Below, piece by piece: positions 17,681-25,051 of a stretch of 34,961 nucleotides of DNA. The number at the start of each line of letters is the position of its first letter. Positions within the stretch are counted from its first letter, which is position 1. The notes beneath the pieces are model-generated. The model saw only the letters and a program-made list of their open reading frames with translations. It searched no databases and was not told where the DNA came from. Location: positions 1-34,961 of the forward strand of contig NZ_JASBRQ010000042.1 of the NCBI RefSeq assembly GCF_030149425.1, given 5' to 3'. Position numbers and translations under genes: made by a program. Origin of the DNA: Maricaulis sp. (GTDB lineage Bacteria; Pseudomonadota; Alphaproteobacteria; Caulobacterales; Maricaulaceae).

Positions 17681-18372
17681 GCCTGCACCTTGGCCGTGAA
17701 GCGATAACCCTCGCCCCGCACGGTGGCGATCAAGCGATCACCATCCGGGCTGAGCTTGCCGCGGATCCGGCTCACCGCCAGATCAATGGCGCGATCGAAG
17801 GCTTCGGCGTCGCGTCCGCGTGCCAGGTCGAGCAATTGATTACGCGTCAGGATCCGGCCCGGCCGTTCCAGGAAAGCCGTGAGAATGGACATATCGCCGG
17901 CGGTCAGAGCGGTCTCCTTACCGTCCGGACCGGTCAGAATGCGGGTTTCATAATCCAGCTTCCAATTGTCGAAGCGATAAATGCGGCCGGCCTCGACCGA
18001 GGTGTCCTTGCGCCGCCGCAGCAAGGCGCGCACCCGGGCCAGCAATTCGCGCGGCTCGAAGGGTTTGGCCAGATAATCTGAAGCGCCGATCTCCAGACCG
18101 ACGATGCGGTCCGTGGTCTCGCCAAGCGCGCTCAGCACCAGAATCGGCGGCCCGTCATCGCCGAGACGCCGGCAGACGGACAGCCCGTCCTCGCCCGGCA
18201 TCATGATGTCGAGCACAAGGAGATCGCAGTGCCCCTGTTGCAGGAATTCATCCATCTGCGCGGCGCTCTCTGCCGTGGTCGTCGCAAAGCCGTGATGGCC
18301 CAGATACTCGCTAACCGCGTCGCGGATACTGGCGTCATCATCGACGATAAGAATGTGAGCCGTCTCAGTCAT
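17677..18372 (-). CDS. OmpR-family response regulator
   Basis: 231-residue DNA-binding response regulator. The receiver domain (about 5-118) has the acidic triad in IVDDD (9-13), the phospho-acceptor D55 (LVLDIMMPGEDG) and K103 (LAKPFEP). The winged-helix output domain (about 135-228) carries the LTAGDMSIL, RNQLLDLARG and ISRIRGKLSPDGDRLIATVRGEGYRF segments. The start at 18372 (MTETAHILIVDDD) fits the family; the frame is open further upstream but without domain content. It is first in an operon with the sensor kinase. It faces a secreted protease gene across 129 bp that contain interleaved inverted repeats, probable binding sites of this regulator. Confidence 0.95.
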   Translation of the reverse strand: MTETAHILIVDDDASIRDAVSEYLGHHGFATTTAESAAQMDEFLQQGHCDLLVLDIMMPGEDGLSVCRRLGDDGPPILVLSALGETTDRIVGLEIGASDYLAKPFEPRELLARVRALLRRRKDTSVEAGRIYRFDNWKLDYETRILTGPDGKETALTAGDMSILTAFLERPGRILTRNQLLDLARGRDAEAFDRAIDLAVSRIRGKLSPDGDRLIATVRGEGYRFTAKVQA

Positions 18373-18391
18373 TTCCGCTCTTTCGCAGACT

Positions 18392-18443
18392 TTTGTATCC
18401 CGATTATGTCCGAGTTTTTCCGGGCAATACAAACCGGACATAA
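18392..18443. promoter_or_regulatory. Interleaved inverted repeats between the response regulator and protease genes
   Basis: Two perfect inverted pairs are interleaved: TTTGTAT (18392-18398) with ATACAAA (18427-18433), and TTATGTCCG (18404-18412) with CGGACATAA (18435-18443). Read as half-sites, each strand carries both elements about 10-12 bp apart, the helical spacing used by OmpR/PhoB-type proteins. The element sits 20 bp before the regulator start and 58 bp before the protease start, so it could control both divergent genes. Binding by the neighbouring regulator is inference. Confidence 0.55.
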
Positions 18444-18501
18444 GGCGGGTAAACCCGGCCCCTAGCTTCATCCTCAGCAATCACGCCACGAGGAGATCAA
18501 C

Positions 18502-20418
18502 ATGCAAATCCCGTCCACCCGTCCGGCCCTGTCCCGCCTGCGCAAGACACTCTTGGTCGGTGCCGCCGTCATGCTCACCAGCCTGGCCCCGGCCGCGACG
18601 CTGGCCGCCAGCCAGGACACGCGGCCGCAAATCCAGCGCGAGGCCGATATCCCCCGCAGCGAATACCGCCTGCCCGACGTGCCCAGCGTCCTGATCCTGG
18701 AGACCCCGGAGGCGCTCGCCCCCCTGCGCGAGGCGCTCGATGCGGATGTCAGCGCCATCCTCGACGGTTGTGAGATCAGCGATATCGCAACGCGGCGCAC
18801 CCTGCTGCGCCACCGGCTGCGCATTGCCCTGTCCGGGGGCGACTGGGAGCGGGCACTGGCGACCATTGAAGACCTGCGCGCGCTTGAAGACAGCGCCGCG
18901 GAAAAGGCCGCCGTGAGTTATCAGGAAGCCGCCTTCGCCCGCGCCGCGATCGAGACCGGAACCGGCGATGCGGGCGATCCCCGCTTTCAGGCAGCCTACC
19001 GCCGCACGCTGACGCAGCAGCTGGCCGTGATGGATGTCTCGGTCTCCGGCGCAGCCCTGCGAGGGGCCAAGAACTCCGCCGAGATCGTCACTCCGGCCCT
19101 GCTGCGCGGCGGGCTGGAAGGGGCCCTCGACCCGAATGCCCAGGCCCAGGGCCTGGTGGTCGGACGCGGGATGATTTCCGTCCTGCTGGCCAATCGCCAG
19201 CTTGTCGAATTCCTGCCGCTCAATCCGATCACTGCCGACGTCATTGGTGCACGCCTCGCCGAGGAACAGCCCGAGACCGTGGATCTGTGGAGCCAGCGCC
19301 TGGTCGACCTCTCCGATGCCGGTGAACTGACCCCGGTGACCGTCGGCATCTGGGATAGCGGCACCGATGTGTCGCTGTTCGGGGATCGCGTCTGGGTCAA
19401 TCCGCGCGAAAGCCTCAATGGTCGTGATGATGATGGCAATGGGTTCGTCGATGACGTCAACGGTATCGGCTTTGCTCCGGGCTGGACGCCCTCGACCGGC
19501 GTGTTGCGCCCGGTCCCGCAGGAGGATGTCGACGTGCTCGACCAGGCGCTGCTGCTGGTCAAAGGCGCTCGCGACATGCATCTCGGGCTCGATAGCGAGG
19601 AAGCCGCCCTGTTCCGCCGCACCATGGCCAGCCTCGAGGCCGATGAATACCAGGGCTTCCAGCTGCGCCTGCAGCGTATGGGGCTTTATATCCACGGTAC
19701 GGCAACCGCCGACATCGCACAGCGCGGCAATCCGGCGGTCCGCCTTCTGCCGGTCCGCTTCGACCAGGCCGTCGGCACGGTTCCCGCGCCCTTTGACGAG
19801 GCATCGGCCGAGCAATTTACCGATTATGTCCGCGCCTCGGTGGACTATCTCGACGACGCCGGTGCCCGCGTGGTCAATATGAGCTGGCGTATCACCACGC
19901 CGCAGATCGAGGCCTCGCTGGCTTCGGTCGAGCCGGACGCGGATCGCCGGCGCGAGCGCGCTGTGGCGATTTTCGACACCATGAATAACGCCCTGCGCGA
20001 CGCCTTCGCAGCCAAGCCGCACATGCTGTTTGTCGCCGGTGCCGGCAATGAGAACGAGGATGTCGAGTTTGTCCGCTCCATGCCCGCCGGCATCAATCTG
20101 CCCAATCTGCTCACCGTTGGCGCCGTCGACCAAGCCCTCCGGGACACGCATTTCACCAGCTATGGCGCCTCCATCGACGTCTACGCCAATGGGCAGAACA
20201 TCCCCAGCCGGGTTCCGGGCGGCCTCACCGTATCGCTGTCCGGCACCTCCATGTCGGCCCCGCAGGTGACCAATCTGGCCGCCATGATCTGGGCCCTGCA
20301 ACCCGAGCTCAGCGTTGCCGAGGTGCGCGAAATGATCCTCGCCAACGCCACCGCAGAAGGCGATCAGCCCCTGCCGGTCATCTCCCACGCCGCGACCCTG
20401 GCCGGAATGATCGACTAG
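18502..20418 (+). CDS. Secreted subtilisin-like serine protease (S8 family)
   Basis: 638-residue exported protease. The signal peptide is clear: basic RLRK, a hydrophobic core and an ALA-like cleavage region around 33-36. A ~240-residue N-terminal region of unknown fold comes first, then the S8 domain with D285 (GIWDSGTD), H398 (IHGTATAD), oxyanion N516 (AGAGNEN) and S583 (GTSMSAPQ). A calcium-loop-like DDDGNGFVDD is at 309-318. The Asp-to-His distance of 113 residues is far longer than the usual 30-40, because a helical insert lies between. GAGGAG six bases upstream supports the start. It is divergent from an OmpR-type two-component operon, which suggests envelope- or stress-linked control. 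A hairpin terminator follows. Confidence 0.92.
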   Translation: MQIPSTRPALSRLRKTLLVGAAVMLTSLAPAATLAASQDTRPQIQREADIPRSEYRLPDVPSVLILETPEALAPLREALDADVSAILDGCEISDIATRRTLLRHRLRIALSGGDWERALATIEDLRALEDSAAEKAAVSYQEAAFARAAIETGTGDAGDPRFQAAYRRTLTQQLAVMDVSVSGAALRGAKNSAEIVTPALLRGGLEGALDPNAQAQGLVVGRGMISVLLANRQLVEFLPLNPITADVIGARLAEEQPETVDLWSQRLVDLSDAGELTPVTVGIWDSGTDVSLFGDRVWVNPRESLNGRDDDGNGFVDDVNGIGFAPGWTPSTGVLRPVPQEDVDVLDQALLLVKGARDMHLGLDSEEAALFRRTMASLEADEYQGFQLRLQRMGLYIHGTATADIAQRGNPAVRLLPVRFDQAVGTVPAPFDEASAEQFTDYVRASVDYLDDAGARVVNMSWRITTPQIEASLASVEPDADRRRERAVAIFDTMNNALRDAFAAKPHMLFVAGAGNENEDVEFVRSMPAGINLPNLLTVGAVDQALRDTHFTSYGASIDVYANGQNIPSRVPGGLTVSLSGTSMSAPQVTNLAAMIWALQPELSVAEVREMILANATAEGDQPLPVISHAATLAGMID

Positions 20419-20460
20419 GGCCTGGCCTGATCTGGCCTTGCCTGATCTGAACCCAAGCTC

Positions 20461-20503
20461 ACCCCTCATCCCGCCTACAGCACGGGATGAGGGGTTTTGT
20501 TTT
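20461..20503 (+). terminator. Intrinsic terminator after the S8 protease
   Basis: A perfect 13-bp stem (ACCCCTCATCCCG, 20461-20473, with CGGGATGAGGGGT, 20483-20495) with a 9-base loop is followed by TTTGTTTT. It lies 43 bp after the protease stop. The stem shares its CCCTCATCCC core with the REP-like palindromes at 21867-21949, so it may derive from one. Confidence 0.85.
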
Positions 20504-20708
20504 GCGCTTCCTGCCGATCCCGGCCGCCGTGATAACCGGGCATGGCACCTCAAATCCCACCGCGGATCGCCGCACGATTTCCGCCCGAATTCGCCCGAAC
20601 CAGGCTCCAGAAACCGGCCCGCAACCCATAGTAATCGCTGGACTTTCAGTCTTGAACTGCACCCAAATCCGTGCAGGTTTCCCGGCCTGACAAATCCGGA
20701 GTGAAACC

Positions 20709-21365
20709 GTGTACCAGCTTGTTCTCAGTGCCGCTGCCGCGCTTGCGCAAGGCGACGCCGCCCATGCCTGCAATCAATACCAAGCCGCAATCGCCCCGCT
20801 CGACGGGACGTCCATTCTGTGCGGTATCGGTCTGCGCGACGGCAATATCGTCCAGCTGCGAGCGGATGGCGCCTTCGAGGTCATTGCCGAGGCGCCGGAC
20901 GGGCCGGAGGGGGCGGACCGTTTCTGGGTGATGAAACCGGCAAGCTGGAACAAATGGCTGCTCGGCATTGAGGGCTATTCCCGCTCCTTTCTCTACACCA
21001 TCGGCTTTGAGCCGGGTAAGGGTGTGGGTGAACCGGACTATTGGTGGTTCAACCGGGCCCCGTGCGGTGAGAACGGCGCCGAGCATGTCTTCAACGAATA
21101 TGATCGCTACAGCGGTCATCTCCTGGCCGCCTATCGCTCAACCGGTCTGATCACGGTTTGCGCCATCGAGGTCCAGGGCGGCGGTGTCAGCACCTTCACG
21201 CTGGAGCAGGACGATTATATCGGCCCCCTCGCCGACCTGTCGGTCGAGTGGCGTTTTTGCGGTGAAGACGGCGGCGATGGCGGCCCCGCCCTGTTGTGTT
21301 TCAGCGTTCTGGGCCCGGATGGCGATGAATGGCTGCGCTATGACCACCCCTATGCGCAGTACTGA
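20709..21365 (+). CDS. Hypothetical protein, 218 aa
   Basis: Not recognised. It begins with GTG, with GGAG about 9 bases upstream. The N-terminus (LVLSAAAALAQGDAAHACNQYQAAI) is alanine-rich and could be a helix or a poor signal peptide; the rest alternates short beta-like strands with acidic loops and contains many aromatic residues (WWFNRAP, WLRYDHPY) and six cysteines. No catalytic motif is obvious. It lies alone between the protease terminator and the non-coding repeat region. Coding-like third-base GC and a good ribosome binding site support it as a real gene. Confidence 0.7.
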   Translation: MYQLVLSAAAALAQGDAAHACNQYQAAIAPLDGTSILCGIGLRDGNIVQLRADGAFEVIAEAPDGPEGADRFWVMKPASWNKWLLGIEGYSRSFLYTIGFEPGKGVGEPDYWWFNRAPCGENGAEHVFNEYDRYSGHLLAAYRSTGLITVCAIEVQGGGVSTFTLEQDDYIGPLADLSVEWRFCGEDGGDGGPALLCFSVLGPDGDEWLRYDHPYAQY

Positions 21366-21395
21366 GCCGAAATTCTGTCACCGGATGTGACGAGG

Positions 21396-21429
21396 TCCCC
21401 CGGATGACCGCTGTGCGGCCACCGGGGGA
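21396..21429. terminator. Hairpin between two convergent transcripts
   Basis: An outer 8-bp stem (TCCCCCGG / CCGGGGGA) encloses an inner CCGC-TGT-GCGG stem. It lies 31 bp after the 218-aa hypothetical gene and 13 bp beyond the stop of the small minus-strand ORF at 21442-21495. There is no T-run, so it is at best a Rho-assisted or bidirectional terminator. Confidence 0.4.
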
Positions 21430-21441
21430 TAGCGTTTGGAA

Positions 21442-21495
21442 TTACACCCCGGTCGGCTCACGCGCCGTGGGGTTGATACGGCGATGGTGTTTCAT
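21442..21495 (-). CDS. Possible 17-codon ORF (leader peptide or small protein)
   Basis: MKHHRRINPTAREPTGV, followed by TAA, is read on the minus strand. The ATG at 21495 has a good ribosome binding site (AAGGGAG, about 8 bases upstream). The peptide is very basic at its N-terminus and not hydrophobic. It lies directly downstream of a region with alternative base-pairing partners (21511-21639), which would fit a regulated leader, but no full-length gene follows on this strand, only a hairpin and then a convergent gene. It could also be chance or a decayed gene start. Confidence 0.3.
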   Translation of the reverse strand: MKHHRRINPTAREPTGV

Positions 21496-21510
21496 CGAAA
21501 GTCTCCCTTC

Positions 21511-21725
21511 CACATCCATCAAGACAAGGGTTCTCGCCCGCACGGCTTGCGGCCGCGCGAGAGGAGAGGATGTGCGGGATGCCGGCCGTGCCGGAATCTC
21601 AATGTGTTTAAGTGCGTGGCATGATCTGACATCCCGCACGCGGAGTTTTCCCGGAGCGTCTCCGCCCCGTATCCAACCGGGAAGGTAAAGACAGTCGCTT
21701 AGTGCCGCCCGGACCTTCCCGACGC
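21511..21725 (-). ncRNA. Candidate structured RNA region
   Basis: This non-coding stretch holds several inverted repeats that can form competing helices. GTGCGGGATG at 21572-21581 can pair with CATCCCGCAC at 21630-21639 or, through GTGCGGG, with CCCGCAC at 21537-21543. GGATGTG at 21568-21574 can pair with CACATCC at 21511-21517, enclosing a nested hairpin (TCTCGC-CCGCA / TGCGG-GCGAGA, 21532-21562). CGGGAAGGT (21678-21686) pairs with ACCTTCCCG (21713-21721). No known RNA family was recognised (not tmRNA, RNase P, SRP RNA or 6S as far as I can tell), and the strand is chosen only because a small ORF follows on the minus strand. Confidence 0.3.
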
Positions 21726-22130
21726 CCTGCCGGAGATGAATACGCGTCACCGCACCCACCGCGGACAGGCTCCGCTGGCGCCCGGGCCCTGATGACGTGG
21801 CCACGGCCTCTCATCCCGGGAGCTGAGGGGGATTATCGCCTGGCTGAACCGGGCGCGGATAACTTTCCCCTCATCCCAAACTTGATTTGGGACCTCGAGA
21901 GGACGCGCTCGATGGCGCCGGGGTCCCGGATCAAGCCCGGGATGAGGGGTTTAAGTTCTGATGTTGCTGCACATTTTCCCCCGGATTTATTCCGGGGCTT
22001 GGGGGAGACGAAGACGTCGATGACTCCCGGAGCCGCCAGCGCCAAGAGTCATCAACGCCGGGATAACGCCGGGCCCCGACATGAAGTCGGGGAAAGCGGT
22101 GGACGTTGGGGCGCTCCCCCCCCATCCAGG
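21726..22130. repeat. Non-coding stretch with several palindromes
   Basis: No credible gene on either strand. Besides the REP-like pair at 21867-21949 it holds other short palindromes: CCCCGGA / TCCGGGG (21979-21997, 5-base loop), GATGACTC / GAGTCATC (22019-22053), CCCCGAC / GTCGGGG (22074-22092, 5-base loop) and a TCCCGGGA site near 21815. The density of stems is unlike the rest of the window. It lies between two unknown genes and is probably a landing place for small repeats. Confidence 0.6.
21867..21949. repeat. Pair of inverted REP-like palindromic elements
   Basis: Two 28-bp units face each other (21867-21894 and 21922-21949): the first reads CCCCTCATCCC-AAA-CTTGAT-TT-GGGACC, the second is the inverse form with GGG and CC in place of AAA and TT. 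Each folds into its own hairpin (TCCCAAA / TTTGGGA and TCCCGG / CCGGGA), and the changes are compensatory, so pairing is kept. This is the layout of a REP doublet; similar CCCTCATCCCGG-type elements are common between alphaproteobacterial genes. Confidence 0.8.
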
Positions 22131-22217
22131 AGACCCAAGTCGCACAACTGCGCCTTTTCTCGTGTCTTTGCCCGCGGCCGACGATAGTCTGGCCCGGCCA
22201 GTTCCGGGGAAATCCGT

Positions 22218-22832
22218 ATGATCCAGTCCGCCCTCGCCGCTATCGGCCTTATTGCCAGCGTCCTCGTTCAGACGCCAGACCCGGTCAGCACGGAGGTACA
22301 GCCGCGCCGGCTGATGGCGCTGGAGGGCGGGGCTGCGCAGGAAGTGATCGCGCAGGCGCGCAGGGAAGTCTGCGGTGATGGGCCGTGCGATTATGTGTTT
22401 GCCAATGCCGCCGAGATTGCCGGCCGCATGTGCTGGAATGATGCTGAGGCCGGCCAGACCTATTGCCGTGATGCCGTTGCCGGCACCGTTGTCGAGGCCT
22501 GCGAGGCCGGGCCGGACGGGGCGCTCTATGACTGCGGGATGGTGGAGATGATGGAAGGCACGATCAGCGAGGCCCTGGCCGATGATCCGCGCCTGACCGC
22601 CGGTGAGTTGCGCTGGTTCAGCGCGGACCGCGGCGGTGATGCGATTTATGACATCAACCAATCCGCCTATTGCGCCCAACCGCCAGAGGGCGCCTGCACG
22701 CGGATATACAATATCGGCGTGGTCTCGCGCGCAAACGCCAGCGCCTACAGCTTGATTTTCGAACATTGCTGGGATGACACCGCCAGCAACCTGGCCCAGT
22801 GCCGGCAGGCGATGGTCGAGGTGGAGCACTAA
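22218..22832 (+). CDS. Exported cysteine-rich hypothetical protein
   Basis: 204-residue protein of unknown function. A short hydrophobic N-terminus (about 2-18) looks like a signal peptide. The mature part contains ten cysteines spread along the chain (for example VCGDGPCD, MCWND, TYCRD, YDCGM, GACTR, EHCWDD), an even number that fits several disulfide bonds in the periplasm. Composition is acidic. GGGGA lies upstream of the ATG. It follows the repeat-rich non-coding stretch and is followed by a hairpin. No known family was recognised. Confidence 0.75.
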   Translation: MIQSALAAIGLIASVLVQTPDPVSTEVQPRRLMALEGGAAQEVIAQARREVCGDGPCDYVFANAAEIAGRMCWNDAEAGQTYCRDAVAGTVVEACEAGPDGALYDCGMVEMMEGTISEALADDPRLTAGELRWFSADRGGDAIYDINQSAYCAQPPEGACTRIYNIGVVSRANASAYSLIFEHCWDDTASNLAQCRQAMVEVEH

Positions 22833-22883
22833 CGCGCCTCACGCTGGCCCGCACAAATCCGGACCAGCATGACTGATCTGCGC

Positions 22884-22920
22884 CTGGCCCTAGGGGAAAC
22901 TGGGTCAGCGGTCGCATTTT
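22884..22920 (+). terminator. Probable terminator after the cysteine-rich protein gene
   Basis: CTGGCCC (22884-22890) pairs with GGGTCAG (22902-22908, one G-U pair) around an 11-base loop, followed after 8 bases by TTTT. A second, weaker hairpin (GCTGG ... CCAGC, 22843-22868) lies just upstream. Both are on the side of the plus-strand gene and also downstream of tRNA-Phe on the other strand, so they may serve both. Confidence 0.4.
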
Positions 22921-22955
22921 GCAGCGACGACAGCAGGAAATTCTAGAAGGAGGAA

Positions 22956-23031
22956 TGGTGCCTAGGGGCGGATTCGAACCACCGACACGCGGATTTTCAA
23001 TCCGCTGCTCTACCAACTGAGCTACCCAGGC
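22956..23031 (-). tRNA. tRNA-Phe (GAA)
   Basis: A complete 76-base cloverleaf: acceptor GCCTGGG with CCTAGGC (one G-U pair), D stem GCTC/GAGC, anticodon stem GCGGA/TCCGC around TTGAAAA (anticodon GAA), and T arm GGTGG-TTCGAAT-CCGCC. The discriminator base is A and the CCA end is encoded. It lies downstream of yacG on the same strand, but has its own promoter-like signals upstream. Confidence 0.98.
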
Positions 23032-23072
23032 ACTGGTCCGGCTGCGACCGTGGTCGCCATCGGAGAGCGCGG

Positions 23073-23101
23073 TTTATACGGTGCAGATCGGGCTCTGTCC
23101 A
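23073..23101 (-). promoter_or_regulatory. Promoter of tRNA-Phe
   Basis: TGGACA (23096-23101) and TATAAA (23073-23078), read on the minus strand, are separated by exactly 17 bp and lie 41 bp before the tRNA. This is close to the housekeeping sigma-70 consensus. Confidence 0.7.
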
Positions 23102-23142
23102 CGGCTTGCACAGCACAAGCTGTAAGCTTTTGCAGTTAACCC

Positions 23143-23322
23143 CTATTCCTCGTTTCTCTTGTCATAGGGATTGTCATCGGCCTGATCGGCCGGTTCGCCC
23201 GGAATGGCATAGCTATCGCTCATCCATTTGCCCAGATCGAGGTCGGCGCAGCGCTTGGAGCAAAAGGGTTTGAAGTCGTCATCGGCCGGGGCGCGGCAGA
23301 TCGGGCATTTGAATTTGGCCAT
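23143..23322 (-). CDS. yacG: Zinc-binding DNA gyrase inhibitor YacG
   Basis: 59-residue protein starting MAKFKCPICRAPA. Two zinc-ligand pairs are visible: C6-x2-C9 and C21-x3-C25 (FCSKRC), followed by the conserved ADLDLGKWMSDSYAIPG segment; the C-terminus is acidic. In E. coli YacG binds GyrB and inhibits gyrase. The inter-pair distance of 11 residues is shorter than the 15 of E. coli. The gene starts 9 bp after the RNase E/G-like gene, with AGGAG upstream, and belongs to the infA/maf neighbourhood common in alphaproteobacteria. Confidence 0.93.
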   Translation of the reverse strand: MAKFKCPICRAPADDDFKPFCSKRCADLDLGKWMSDSYAIPGEPADQADDNPYDKRNEE

Positions 23323-23331
23323 GAAAAACTC

Positions 23332-24405
23332 CTAGGCGCGTTTGACGGCGCAGCGATCGCGGGCAAGGCCGTCACGTTCGGCCAGCTCAAAGCGCGGCCC
23401 GATGCGTTCGGTCAGCGCCTCGCGCCAGCCGATCGTATCGGCCTCAAGCCAGGCAAAGACCTCCGGGGCCACCTCCAGCACCTGCCGCTTGCCGCGATCA
23501 TGGCTGGCCTCGCGCTCGAGCCGGCGCAGGGCGTCAATGGCGCAGGTTTCCACCGAGCGGGCGCCGCTGTCATCGAGAAGGACTTCCCCCAGCGCACGGC
23601 CACGGCGCTGGCGGGCCAGCTCACCGACGCAGAACTGCGACAGCGGGGCGACATCGACCTTGGCGCGGTCGCGCTTGAATGTGCCGCGCAGGGTCTGCTC
23701 CACGCTTTTGCGTTCCGGCTGGGCGCGCATATGCACGAAATCGATGGCGATAATCCCGCCCAGACCACGCAGGCGGATCTGCCGGGCGGCTTCCTTGGCG
23801 GCGGACTGGTTGAGTTGCTGGGACAGTTTTTGTGCCCCGCCGGGCGCCTTGCGGCCATCGGCATCGACATCGATCACGGTCATGGCGCGGGTCTGCTCGA
23901 TATAGAGCGAGCCGCCGCCGGGGATCGGCACGCGCGTGTCGAGCGCCTCGTCAAAGGCCGCGTCGAGGTCGAACTCGGTTTCATCCGCCCACACCGCCTC
24001 GGCATCCCCATGGGCGCGGACCAGACGCTGGGCCAGGATCGGAGCCGGGTCAAGGCATTCCGGGGCCTCGCCCTCCTCGACCTCGACCAAGGCCAGATTG
24101 GCGCCCTTTTCGGCATAGGCTTCGCGGGCAATACGCACCCCGATGGCGAGGCCTTCATGAAAGCCCTTGGGGCGGCCGGCCTTGCCGAAGGGCAAAAAGC
24201 CTTCCTCGCCAATGCCGATATCGACAAAGGCGGCATTGAGCGACGGCTCGACGCGCTTGACGCGGCCACGATAAATCTCGCCTTCAATCGCGCGTGTGCC
24301 CGCCTCGCTCCAGCGATCAATGTGCAGCTCGGCGATACGGCCATTCTCGACCACAGCGGCGCGGGTCTCGCCAATGCATTCCTCGATGACGATGAGACGG
24401 TTCAT
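23332..24405 (-). CDS. Compact RNase E/G family ribonuclease
   Basis: 357-residue endoribonuclease-like protein. The S1 domain (about 38-105, with GEIYRGRVKRVEPSLNAAFVDIG) is followed by a shortened linker and the DNase-I-like catalytic part. The two metal-binding aspartates are D179 (MTVIDVD) and D222 (IIAIDFVHM), 43 residues apart exactly as D303 and D346 in E. coli RNase E; the RQIRLRGLGGI segment between is also conserved. It is much shorter than RNase G (about 490 aa), and the zinc-link CPxC motif and the scaffold tail are absent. The start overlaps the maf stop by 4 bases (ATGA). It may process rRNA or mRNA; a full-length RNase E is probably encoded elsewhere. Confidence 0.9.
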   Translation of the reverse strand: MNRLIVIEECIGETRAAVVENGRIAELHIDRWSEAGTRAIEGEIYRGRVKRVEPSLNAAFVDIGIGEEGFLPFGKAGRPKGFHEGLAIGVRIAREAYAEKGANLALVEVEEGEAPECLDPAPILAQRLVRAHGDAEAVWADETEFDLDAAFDEALDTRVPIPGGGSLYIEQTRAMTVIDVDADGRKAPGGAQKLSQQLNQSAAKEAARQIRLRGLGGIIAIDFVHMRAQPERKSVEQTLRGTFKRDRAKVDVAPLSQFCVGELARQRRGRALGEVLLDDSGARSVETCAIDALRRLEREASHDRGKRQVLEVAPEVFAWLEADTIGWREALTERIGPRFELAERDGLARDRCAVKRA

Positions 24406-25013
24406 GCGCTTTCCGCTAGGGCTTGGGCCGTGAGCACCGGATAGCCGGCGCCCTTGAGCAGGTTGACGGTTTCATACAGGGGCAGGCCGACGACGCCGGT
24501 ATAGGAGCCGATCAGATTGACGATGAAACAACCGGCCCGGCCCTGGATGGCGTAACCGCCGGCCTTGCCCTGCCATTCCAGACTGTCGAGATACGCCTCG
24601 AGCTCGGCCTGGCTGAGCGGTTTGAACTTGACCCGGGTTTCCACCAGGCGAGAGGTCAGCTGCCCGTCCGGCGCTTTCAGGGCGATACCGGTATGAACCC
24701 GGTGCGAGCGCCCCGACATCAATCGCAGGCAGCGCTCGGCCTCGGCGCGTTCTTCCGTCTTGGGCAGGATGCGGCGCCCGACGCCGACCACGGTATCAGC
24801 GGCCAGCACATAGGCGTCATCGCCACCAGGATGGGCGGCGGCCTTTTCCTGCGCCAGGCGCAGGGCGAGCGGCCCCGGCAATTCGCCAGGGATTTCGCTC
24901 TCATCGATATGCGTGGGTTCGATCGCATCAGGCGCCAGTCCGGCGCCGGTCAGGAGATCGCGGCGGCGCGGCGAGGCGCTCGCCAGAACAAGGCGTGGGC
25001 GGGGATGGGCCAT
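24402..25013 (-). CDS. maf: Maf-family nucleotide pyrophosphatase
   Basis: 203-residue protein of the Maf/HAM1-like fold that hydrolyses non-canonical or excess nucleoside triphosphates (dTTP/UTP or modified pyrimidines, depending on subfamily). The N-terminal LVLASASPRRRDLL motif, the ADTVVGVG strand and the GYAIQGRAG segment are all present. The start at 25013 is preferred to one five codons earlier because GGAGG lies 5 bases upstream. It follows infA by 38 bp and overlaps the ribonuclease gene by 4 bases. Confidence 0.95.
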   Translation of the reverse strand: MAHPRPRLVLASASPRRRDLLTGAGLAPDAIEPTHIDESEIPGELPGPLALRLAQEKAAAHPGGDDAYVLAADTVVGVGRRILPKTEERAEAERCLRLMSGRSHRVHTGIALKAPDGQLTSRLVETRVKFKPLSQAELEAYLDSLEWQGKAGGYAIQGRAGCFIVNLIGSYTGVVGLPLYETVNLLKGAGYPVLTAQALAESA

Positions 25014-25051
25014 CAGGGCCTCCGACATCGCGCAATCACGCCAGGCTCGTC

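Noticed and set aside
18481..20553. 690-codon open frame opposite the S8 protease
   Set aside because: Low-complexity Gly/Arg/Ala/Asp composition, no motif; the plus strand has signal peptide, triad and terminator.
21404..21814. Several open frames of 60-120 codons in the non-coding region
   Set aside because: Arg/Pro/Ser-rich with no ribosome binding site or motif; they overlap the inverted repeats.
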